Program-made: the position numbers and the translations under genes
Part shown: piece by piece, positions 1 to 6,713 of the stretch
Numbering within the stretch: the first letter of the stretch is position 1
Layout: each line of letters opens with the position of its first letter
The notes under the pieces: model-generated
Seen by the model: only the letters and a program-made list of their open reading frames with translations
Databases searched by the model: none
Told to the model about the DNA's origin: nothing
Assembly: GCA_027600665.1 (NCBI GenBank)
Contig: JADGJL010001078.1
Span: 1 to 10,465, forward strand
Length of the DNA: 10,465 nucleotides
Origin: Irineochytrium annulatum
Lineage: Eukaryota; Chytridiomycota; Chytridiomycetes; Chytridiales; Chytridiaceae
Direction: 5' to 3'

Positions 1-135
1 GGAGTATCGGGGCCGGCGATGGGGGGCCGGGCCGTCGGGGCGGTCGCTGGCGCTGGCGAAGTCGATGACGGTGCTGACATGCTGGAGTTCCACGGTTTCG
101 TTGCTTTTCGTCGGCTCCACTCGGCCACAAAACAT
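1..135 (-). CDS. Possible 5' end of an unidentified gene, cut by the left edge
   Basis: Reading the minus strand from an ATG at 135-133, a frame of 45 codons stays open to the edge of the window. It begins MFCGRVEPTKSNETVELQ and continues hydrophilic, with Asp, Pro and Arg near the edge. No domain, signal peptide or membrane segment is visible, and I do not recognise the protein. Third codon positions are mostly G or C, as in the clear genes here, which favours real coding. Against it, the frame is short and GC-rich sequence is often open by chance. A longer open frame on the same strand (187-540) ends only about 50 nt upstream of this ATG, which is tight for two separate fungal genes, so at most one of the two may be correctly read. 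Confidence 0.3.
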   Translation of the reverse strand, partial: MFCGRVEPTKSNETVELQHVSTVIDFASASDRPDGPAPHRRPRYS

Positions 136-186
136 GCAATAGTGCATCCATGAGGGCCGGATAAAAGCATTCAAAGTATTCAGTTG

Positions 187-540
187 CTATCCAGCGATGC
201 CCTCCGTCTCTCCGAAAGACGCGCTCTCGAACCACGTATGCGCGAAGTCCAGCTTTGCGCCGCGGCTCACTTCTGGTGTACCCACCAGGCGCCAGAGGCA
301 CAACCGACCGTCAACGAGCCGCATACCGCGCTTCTCCTCTGCTGTCCAGTCCCGCATCGGTGCAAGTCGTTCAGTGGCGCTGGTGGCGGTGGAGATATAT
401 TGCGGCTTCTTGAGCGCAGCCATCAAGTCCCGCCAGTTCAGGCGTGAACGACGACCGTCGAGGGATGAATAAACTTGCTCGCAAATCGGAGAGCGGCACT
501 GGCGATGGCAAGCTCGGAAACTGCTCAAGACGATGCATGG
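187..540 (-). CDS. Hypothetical minus-strand coding exon, protein-like but unrecognised
   Basis: The frame is open from 540 down to a TAG at 189-187 and gives about 118 residues. The middle and end read like real protein, for example RLNWRDLMAALKK and GAKLDFAHTWFESASFG, with balanced charge and mixed codons rather than low-complexity antisense. There is no in-frame ATG near the left end of the protein; the first in-frame ATG lies internally at LMAAL. A good splice acceptor (CCCATCACAG, 550-541) precedes the frame, so this could be a last exon whose upstream exon I cannot identify. No conserved family is recognised. Alternatives are a decayed gene fragment or a chance open frame. Confidence 0.28.
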   Translation of the reverse strand, partial: PCIVLSSFRACHRQCRSPICEQVYSSLDGRRSRLNWRDLMAALKKPQYISTATSATERLAPMRDWTAEEKRGMRLVDGRLCLWRLVGTPEVSRGAKLDFAHTWFESASFGETEGIAG

Positions 541-597
541 CTGTGATGGGACAAATGGAAATGATGCTTACGCGCAAGGGGTGATGTGACGGGTGGA

Positions 598-604
598 TTT
601 TATA
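598..604 (-). promoter_or_regulatory. TATA-like box on the minus strand
   Basis: The minus strand reads TATAAAA here, within a locally AT-rich patch. It lies 58 nt upstream of the start of the open frame at 540 and could serve either minus-strand reading further left. There is no other support. The rest of 541-827 is non-coding in appearance: a GC-rich patch up to about 660, then AT-richer DNA with no gene I can support. Confidence 0.2.
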
Positions 605-827
605 ATTTAAGCTGGCGCGGGATGGCGACGGCCGCGGACGGCCCAGGGCTTTGGCCGGAGTCAATGAGAAGTCTTCATTTACGCGTAAAGAGGTTGGCGT
701 GCTAATGGTACACTAATCTCTATCACTGCATCTACTTTCAGGAAACTAAGGTGCTCTCTGTCCAAAGTACTGTATTGAATCCCTATCTTCATCAGCGACG
801 CTTTTAAACCAGCTCTTTTCTCTCACT

Positions 828-1023
828 ATGCTCACTACGCTATTCAGACCCAGGGAAGACAAATTGGCTAATCATATTAAGTTCTCAGATGTCCTTCACA
901 ATAGGATCGTCGAGAGAAAGTTGAACGCGTTAAACTACTTGCATGACAACAGTATGTAAGTCATCATCGCTTTCACTGAGGCTGAACGTCAACGAATGCT
1001 GTTTTGTTGTAGTTACTCAGTAA
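828..1023 (+). CDS. Candidate small spliced ORF (44 aa), unknown function
   Basis: An ATG at 828 opens a frame of 41 codons (starting MLTTLFRPREDKLANH) that runs to position 951. Directly there sits a strong fungal donor, GTATGTAAG (952-960). It is followed by a branch-like GCTGAAC and a T-rich acceptor TTTTGTTGTAG ending at 1012, giving a 61-nt intron. Splicing joins A to TT ACT CAG TAA, adding Ile-Thr-Gln and a stop at 1021-1023. Without splicing the frame stops at 957-959. The protein is hydrophilic with alternating charges and no recognised domain. The complete intron signals are the main argument; the tiny second exon and AT-rich codons argue against. It could be a relic of a larger gene, or an intron in a non-coding transcript. 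Confidence 0.25.
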
Positions 1024-1109
1024 CGTAAACATCAGGTCATAAGTAGGGCGAGATGAAGGGGGTATAAATATGAGGGTGTAACTTGGGTAAGGATGAAGAC
1101 ATTGAGATA

Positions 1110-2398
1110 TCATGCTAGTTCCTTGCTCTCTCCCTCCACAACAATCGTCAACTCAGGGTTGCCCTCCAGTCTCGCCACCCTTTTCACCACATCACTTTCG
1201 GCATCACCCTCCTCTACCGCGCCCCCATTGCCCTCCTCCCGTCCCGACGGCCCCTTCTCCGCATCACCCTCCATGCCCTCCCCGTCCTCCTCCCGCACGT
1301 CACCCTCCATCCCCTCCTTCTCCCGTCTCGCCTTCGCCTGTGCATCAAGGAACTTGGCTCGCCTGCTTTTAAGAAACTTGACGTAGTAATAGCACCACGC
1401 CCAGAGGAGCGCGCTGACGGCCGTGAAGAGCCACGGCGAGACGTAGACGACAAAATCGATGGGGAGCGTGTAGATCATGACGACGCGCGCGGCGGCTTCG
1501 AGGATGTATGTCACGCCCCAAACCTTATTTGCAGAAGCTGTTAAATCAGTGAAAAGAAAAAAGGCCCGCACGATGGGTGGGGAAGCTTTGGCTTACATAG
1601 CACATGATGTTCGTGCTAGCGCGCATCCAGGGGCCCTGGTTCCATTGCGCCGTGAGGCGATCCTGCGCGGCCTGGTCGTTCCAGCCGACGAAGTTGCGGT
1701 GGTAGTACCTATTTGTCGCCCGACAACCACGGTGAGTCTACCATGAGCGCGCTTTGGAAAGCCAACAGTTACTCACCACATGAGGTTCTCGCTGAAAAAG
1801 ACAGAGACCAGGAAGGCGACGCCGTTGAGAAGCGTGAAGAAGCTGTCCTTCAAGATGAGCAGCTTGGGGTCATTGGACGTAAGGACGATGACGAATGAGA
1901 GTGTGATGCCGAGAAAGACGGTTGCGGCAATGGCGTCGATCTTCCGCCGCGTCACCATCACTACCAAGGCCTCTACCATCGGCGGCACCTGTTAACCGCC
2001 TTAGGACGGAATTCTTGGGGGGCCGAAAGAAGGACACTCACACCAGAGATTAGGAGAGCCCAAGTCGTGGCTACATGCAGCGGCGTGCTTGCAACGTAGT
2101 AGATGACGTTCGGGAGGGCCACGTTGATAATCGCGATCCTCAGGCCGTTCCATATTTTGTCCTTGTGCCGCCGCCAAAATGTCTCCGATACCGCCGGCGT
2201 CAATGTTGTCGGGGCGGCGCCGTCCGCCTCCAGATCGGTCGAAACGACCGTGTGGGGCGGGAATACGTTGTCGCGGGAACGCGGCGCGGGTGATGATAGA
2301 GAGGACGGCCGAGCAAAATCTTCGGGAACCGCGGCTGGGGAGGTCTCCAACGGCCATGTCGACGACCGGGGATGCATCTCGAGCGGCGAGGAGGCCAT
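1110..2398 (-). CDS. Polytopic membrane protein, VC0807-like family, 4 exons, 364 aa
   Basis: Spliced on the minus strand: exon 1 at 2398-2042, intron 2041-1989 (GTGAGT...AACAG), exon 2 at 1988-1777, intron 1776-1709 (GTGAGT...AATAG), exon 3 at 1708-1597, intron 1596-1524 (GTAAGC...ATAAG), exon 4 at 1523-1110 ending TGA. Phases agree and give 364 residues. Residues 1-80 are a Ser/Pro/Ala-rich cytosolic-type tail. Hydrophobic segments follow at about 88-103, 111-131, 136-158, 170-190 and 230-278. The blocks IINVALPNVIYYVAS, SNDPKLLILKDSFFTLLNG and YVWGVTYILEAAARVV follow the pattern I associate with the VC0807/intracellular-septation-A-like membrane family, common and uncharacterised in fungi. 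The C-terminus (about 285-364) is charged, Glu/Gly-rich and probably cytosolic. The start at 2398 is the first ATG in frame, with a purine at -3; the frame extends upstream only through a GTG. The biochemical role is unknown. Confidence 0.85.
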
Positions 2399-3044
2399 TA
2401 CTGATGTGGACAAAACACGCGGCCTGCCCACATCGCGTCCTGTCCTTTAGGAGGACACGGTCCATGGCTTGTCGTTCCACTGCCTGAGCTGTGATCCGAA
2501 GTGTCAAATTCAGTAGCGCGTTCCTCCAATGTCGCCCTTGGGTAATGGTTAGCTCCACCACGGCTTCTTGGTGGAGCAATCGAAAAATGGCTTGCCCGAT
2601 GTCCATGCTGGCGTTAAAAAAGTGGGTTGTGCAGGACGCGCTCAAAGGCATCCGCAGATCACACCAACTTAAAATTTGAGTTTGTGAGAACGAAGGCACA
2701 CGCGTGCGTATGGGAGACATCTCAGCCGCATATGCACTATGCCTATGTAATGTATGTTTATCGCGAATACATATTGATCACGCCGTTCGTTCATCGCCAT
2801 GTGTTGTTTATTCCATGTTAGAAACGCCCGTCCTTTCAATCGGTAGCCTTGAACCGCTCTGAACTCAACTCCATGTTAGCAAATATGCGCACCTTCGTGT
2901 CCGATAGGGCTTCTAGAAAATTAAGTTCGAGGCAAAACGTGTGTGACCTTGGCTTGTAAAGCCTGTCGGTCGCCCCTGCCCCCCAAGACATCTCTGCTCA
3001 CCCGACCACATTTCCCAACCCCACATCACACAGCCTCCGTCGAC
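2399..3044. other. Divergent intergenic region between the membrane-protein gene and the secreted-protein gene
   Basis: About 650 nt lie between the two divergent start codons, so both promoters should be here. The last 70 nt before 3045 are strongly pyrimidine-rich (runs such as CTGCCCCCCAAG and CCCAACCCCACATC), a usual feature of filamentous-fungal transcription start regions. I see no convincing TATA box for either gene. A minus-strand frame is open across 2720-2001, but it overlaps exon 1 of the membrane gene in another frame and cannot be assigned. An 8-bp direct repeat CCATGTTA occurs at 2813 and 2871; its meaning is unclear. Confidence 0.5.
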
Positions 3045-3547
3045 ATGCTCTCCCAACCTGTGCGGCTCCTAGCCCTCCTGGCCACCGTCCTCGGTGCTTC
3101 GGCCTTCCCGCAGGAGCTCGTAGCCTCCTCGACAACCGCAACGGACACGGACACGGCGTCCGCGACGGCCACCGCAACGCCGGCACCCGGCGGTGCCGGC
3201 GCCGGCACCGGCGCTGGTACCGGTGGAGGAAGCTTGACTGGCGCCCCGCTCGACCCCGGTCCGGGCAAGGTGACTTGTCCCGCCTCTTTCCCAAATGGCG
3301 GTGCCCAGTGTATTAACGCCATGACTTGTTCCCGTCACAGATCATCCTCGCCGGCTGGCTCGACTACGAGAACCACCCCGACGGCAGAGACACGCCGGCC
3401 AAGTTCAACGAGCGCATTGGGCACATGGCCGGGGCGTTCCAGCAGGCCCAGACGATCCCTGTCAGCATCGACCCGGCGGGCCCGTACCTGCTGACGGCGA
3501 ACATGACGTTGTTCGACGAGGGATCGAACGCGGCGCTGTTCTTGACC
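3045..3547 (+). CDS. Secreted protein, possibly GH26-like glycoside hydrolase, lacking its 3' part
   Basis: The ATG at 3045 begins MLSQPVRLLALLATVLGASA, a clear signal peptide. A Thr/Ala/Gly-rich linker follows (residues about 26-70). Exon 1 ends at 3269. The intron 3270-3340 (AAG|GTGACT ... CGTCACAG|ATC, 71 nt) is phase 0. Exon 2 continues GKIILAGWLDYENH, then DTPAKFNERIGHMAGAFQQA and DEGSNAALFLT. This resembles the start of the TIM-barrel domain of secreted fungal glycoside hydrolases that I associate with GH26-like proteins; the family name is tentative and no catalytic residues are present. After FLT (3547) the native protein appears to stop. The frame stays open to a stop at 4406-4408, but that tail is Gly/Arg/Asp/Val-rich antisense of the neighbouring gene. 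If read through the product would be 430 aa. It is probably non-functional as an enzyme in this form. Confidence 0.6.
3191..3210. repeat. 20-bp perfect palindrome inside the Gly/Ala linker
   Basis: The sequence CGGTGCCGGCGCCGGCACCG equals its own reverse complement over all 20 bases. It sits in the part of exon 1 coding for the Gly-Ala-Gly-Thr repeats of the secreted protein's linker. Repetitive GC-rich codons can produce this by chance, but it could form a stable hairpin and be a site of replication slippage or assembly trouble. Confidence 0.75.
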
Positions 3548-5798
3548 GGCAAGCATGGCGCCGGTCGCGCCGGCGACGGGGGCCGGGATGACGGCGAGCT
3601 TGGTCATGTCGACGGCGCAGTCGACGCCCGTGAAGGGGGCGGCGCACTTGCACCCGCAGTCGTCGCAGACGCCGTTCCCGCTGCAGGAGTTGGGGCAGGT
3701 GGCGTTGTTGTAGCCGGCCGCGGCGTGGACCTCGGCGGCGGCCGCCGCGACGGTCGGGTCGGCGTCGGTGGCCATCTGGCCGAGGACCTTGGCGCAGCGC
3801 TGGTTGTAGGAGCGGCGCGTGGTCTCGCAGAAGACGTAGGAGCCCGTCGAGAGGATGTCGGCCACGCAGGCGGCCAGGTAGGTGGCGTAGACGTCGGGCA
3901 GGACCTTCTCGCAGCCCGTGGCGAGGATCTCGGTGCAGTGGGACTCGGCGGCGGCGACGTGGGTGTCAGCCGGGGGGACGTAGGCCGGAGGCTGGATGAT
4001 CGGGTAGGTGTTGTTGGTGACGGGGTTCGTGACGGTGCCGATGCAAGTCGTGGGGGTCGAGGTCGCGGCGGCGGAGGAGGGGTAGGCAGCTGGGGCGGAG
4101 GTGCTCTGAGCCGCAGCGGAGGAGGACGGGTACTCGACGGGGACGGAGGCGGTGCTCTTGTCGGCCGCCGCGGTCGACGTCGGGTAGGCAGCCGGGACGG
4201 TGGTGGTGATCTGAGCCGCGGCGGTGGAGGTCGCCGATGGGGAGACATAGGTGCACGTCGAAGGAGTGTACTTGGGCAAATCCTGCGTCGTCGTGGTCTG
4301 TACGACAGCCGTCGTTGTGATGACGACAGGGACGGTGGTGGTCGTCGTCAAGACGGCCGCCGTGGTCGAAGTCACAGCGGGCACGTCGGTGGTGAGAGTC
4401 GTCTTTGAAGCCGCGGCCGTCGAGGTCACCGCCGGCGGTTGGTAAACGGGCTCCGTAGTCGTCGTCTTGGCAGGTGCCGCCGTCGAGGTCGCCGGCGTCG
4501 TCTTGGCGGGGCACTCCGTGTGGTGCTGCGGGCACTTGCCGCCCTTAACGGGAGTGTACTTGACAGGGGGCGTATGCGTACCGGGGGTGTAGTGAGAGTG
4601 GAACAAGCTGTCGCCCGCCGCGACCTCCCACGTCTTGCCCCAGGCCGTGATGTCCGCCGCCGACTTGTGCGAAAAGGTGCCGCCGTTGAGCCCGTGAAGC
4701 AAGCCGTCGCCTTTCTTCGCGCTGTGGTGCTGGTTGCAGAGACCGCCGCACTTGCCGTAGTAGCCAGCCGCGAGGAAGACGGACACGTCCATGTAGTTCA
4801 TCTCCTTCCCGTAGCCGTGGGTAACGTGGACGCTCGAGCCGTCGGCCAAGGTGATGACCCAAGTGTCGGACCCGTCGCCGTTCTGCGGGGTCCAGGTAAT
4901 GCCCGAGACGCTGTCGGTGATCTTCTGGAGCTTGGGCGAGGGCAGCTTCTTGCCGTTGAGGTGGGCGCTTTTGAAGTCGTCCGACGCGATCGAGAGGATC
5001 ACGGCGCTGTCACCGTAGCGGACCGCGACGGCTCCCGTGCAGGTAGCGGCAGCGGCGCCGGCCCACGTGCTGGAGTATAACGTGTCAGTTTTAAATACTC
5101 GTGGGGGTTAATAACAGTAGCTGACGTACCAAGGATACATATACGCTTGGACATTGAGATGCTCCGACTGGACGTAGTGGTAGATACCCTGACCACTATA
5201 CATCAAAGGTTAACTCGGCTCATTGTCAACTGCTTTGAGAGAAAAACTAACATGAATAAAGCATCGATCGAGTCGAAAGTGGTAATGTGCGGGTCGCCGG
5301 TCCAGCCGCAAGTCTGGCCCGGGTACGAAGTCCTGGAACCGGTGTAGTCCTGAGGGCAAAGGTTGTCGCAGGGCGCGTCAATATCAGCCTCGATCTTGAT
5401 GGTCTCAGTCTTAATGTCGCCGTAGAAGTTCGGGCTGGCGATGACGCTGACCTTTTGGTCCTGTTATTGATTACAGATTAGCATTTAAATTACGGGAGCA
5501 GCGACAGAGTTGCGGTGATTACTTTGTTCCAGTTGGAACTATCGAACTTCAGGACAGCGTCGCTGAAGAGGATGTTGCTGGCGTCGAGGTAGACATCGAC
5601 GTTGCCCTCCGGCTTGGCCGCGAGCTTGACGGTGAAGGAGCCCTCGAAGTTCGTGTCGTCGAGCGAGAGCGTCGGCGGGTCGAAGACGAGCCCGTTCTTG
5701 GTGCAGGCGGCCCTGCGCTCGAGGGCCAGCAGCGGGTTGGAGGGCCGTGCGGATGCGAAGGCCGCGACGGATGCGACGAGAGCGAGCAGGGGAAGCAT
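3335..5798 (-). CDS. Secreted mosaic protein: beta-sandwich, VWD domain, mucin-like stalk, EGF-like motif; 3' end abnormal
   Basis: Exons on the minus strand: 5798-5523, 5460-5252, 5195-5130 and 5069-3335. Introns of 62, 56 and 60 nt begin GTAATC, GTTAGT and GTACGT. The start MLPLLALVASVAAFASA is a signal peptide. Residues about 31-120 form a beta-rich region ending SSNWNKDQKVSVIA, as in Calx-beta-like repeats. A VWD domain spans about 143-296, from CGWTGDPHITTFD to GYYGKCGGLCN, with the conserved GDPH and CGGLC. Residues about 375-525 are a Ser/Thr/Ala/Pro stalk, likely heavily O-glycosylated. A Cys-rich region follows (about 526-640), then an EGF-like motif (CPNSCSGNGVC ... GVDC, about 642-668). 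Similar architectures occur in uncharacterised fungal cell-surface proteins; the role is unknown, perhaps adhesion or wall structure. The native frame seems to end near residue 692; the last ~69 residues, to a stop at 3335, are antisense of the adjacent gene. Full length as read is 761 aa. No GPI signal is visible. Confidence 0.82.
3545..3565. other. Junction of two convergent genes, with a 6-bp inverted repeat
   Basis: ACCGGC (3545-3550) and GCCGGT (3560-3565) are inverted copies separated by 9 nt. This is where the plus-strand protein leaves its recognisable sequence (after FLT) and where the minus-strand protein leaves its own (after about GATGAMLAG). Each frame then translates the antisense of the other gene. 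There is no intergenic sequence, stop codon or 3' untranslated region between them. A deletion joining the two gene bodies, or an assembly join, would give this arrangement. Confidence 0.6.
4046..4498 (-). repeat. Low-complexity Ser/Thr/Ala/Pro-rich coding repeats (mucin-like stalk)
   Basis: This stretch encodes residues about 375-525 of the VWD protein. The first half is rich in Thr runs (TTTTTVPVVITTTAVVQTTT). The second half holds imperfect units of roughly 16-20 residues built on [VA]-x-YP-[ST]-S-[ST]-A-A-A, seen as AAYPTSTAAA, VEYPSSSAAA and AAYPSSAAA. Copy number in such stalks commonly varies between strains. Opposite-strand frames here stay open by composition alone and are not genes. 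Confidence 0.7.
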
Positions 5799-5860
5799 GT
5801 CTGGCGAAGCAGGGTCGCGTGTTGGGGTGAGTTTAGGAGGGACGGAAGCCCGTTGGGACC

Positions 5861-5866
5861 TTTATA
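5861..5866 (-). promoter_or_regulatory. TATA box of the VWD-protein gene
   Basis: The minus strand reads CGTATAAAGG here, a good TATAAA match with its first base 68 nt upstream of the ATG at 5798, a plausible distance for a fungal core promoter. An ATTGG (CCAAT on the minus strand) lies about 240 nt upstream of the ATG, near 6039-6043. No experimental support. Confidence 0.5.
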
Positions 5867-6538
5867 CGTCTCACGGGTTACTCAATGGGAATAGAAATCT
5901 ATGAGATTGAAAGACCCGGCGGCCGCGCACTCAGGAAACGGCAAGGAAGTTTTGGTCACTCATTTTTTCGCGTTCGGACTTCCTCGTTTCCCACTGGCCG
6001 GTAAGTTTTTTGCTGTCAGGATGGCTCGGCCCTCGCTCCTCATTGGTGTGCACGCCCTTATCATCAGAGGGAAACCGCCCGTTGGCGCGGACTGCTGTCG
6101 AGCAGAGCAGGCTGGCACCTCGCGAGCAGGCCAGCACCCCCCCTTCAACCCTTCAACGCGGCACTCCCTCACGCGACCACCGTCGTGCATGCGAGCGTGG
6201 GAAAATGATCCATGCATACAAGTCGACATCATTCTCGGCGATGCTTTTAAGCGCCTTCGTTTTAACATGCGTGCTCTACTGTCTGCACAGACCAACGTGC
6301 CTCGTATATCGACATTTAATTGACCGTTTAGCCGGTTAGGTGAAAGAGCGCAGCCAGGCTGGGGCTGGCTCGCTTCTCATCGGCCGGCAGGGTAGCAGGC
6401 AGTGAAGTGACGATGGATTGTGATCCGGTCGCGTGTGATCAAGCCTGGGTCCGCGCGATGGCGTCGCAGCGACCACGATGGCCGACGGCCGGCCACGCAG
6501 ACGACACCGGCGAGCTCCGTCCTTGGCTGGTGATCCTT

Positions 6539-6559
6539 GTCCGTGTCCGTGTCCGTGTC
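6539..6559. repeat. Hexanucleotide microsatellite (GTCCGT)x3
   Basis: Three perfect tandem copies of GTCCGT run from 6539 to 6556, followed by a further partial unit GTC. It lies in the intergenic region about 155 nt upstream of the plus-strand ATG at 6714. No function is implied. Confidence 0.7.
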
Positions 6560-6713
6560 GCGTGCCCTCGCCAGTCTTGGATTCAGGGCTTTGGGTGGCA
6601 GAACTTGATGATCTTCTACCGGAGCCTGTTAAACACTGAAGCAAGACCGTATCGATGAAGCAGCGCGTTTAGATAGTCACGAGCGCCTTTGCCAGCCTCT
6701 CCGCGAAAAAAGC

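Larger units (their letters stand above)
5799..6713. other. Divergent intergenic region upstream of the VWD gene and the disordered-protein gene
   Basis: About 915 nt separate the two divergent starts. The left end contains the TATA box of the VWD gene. The remainder has several short open frames on both strands (for example 5901-6323 plus and 5960-6295 minus), but none has splice structure, a signal peptide or protein-like composition that I would defend. A small hexamer repeat lies at 6539-6559. I find no TATA box close to the ATG at 6714 and cannot exclude an upstream untranslated exon there. Confidence 0.5.

Noticed and set aside
1093..1453. Pro/Ser-rich plus-strand and Arg/Ser-rich minus-strand frames
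   Set aside because: They lie over exon 4 of the membrane-protein gene in other frames and have typical shadow composition.
3548..4408. Long plus-strand open frame continuing from the hydrolase-like gene
   Set aside because: It is Gly/Arg/Val/Asp-rich low complexity, the antisense of the VWD protein's Cys-rich region and Ser/Thr/Ala stalk. It is open because of GC-rich codon bias, not because it is a native domain.
3604..5080. Further open frames over the VWD gene (3604-4248 and 3966-4535 minus, 4439-5080 plus)
   Set aside because: They are alternative-frame or antisense shadows of exon 4, with Pro/Arg- or Asp/His-rich composition and no domain.
5461..5493. A 33-nt intron using GTAATT near the end of exon 1 of the VWD gene
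   Set aside because: It is too short for a fungal intron. The upstream donor GTAATC at 5522 gives 62 nt, includes a GCTAATC branch site and restores the SNWNKDQKVSVIA pattern.
5901..6339. Several overlapping frames of 68-140 codons on both strands
   Set aside because: They have no splice signals, signal peptide or protein-like pattern, and both strands are equally open. They are treated as chance in an intergenic region.
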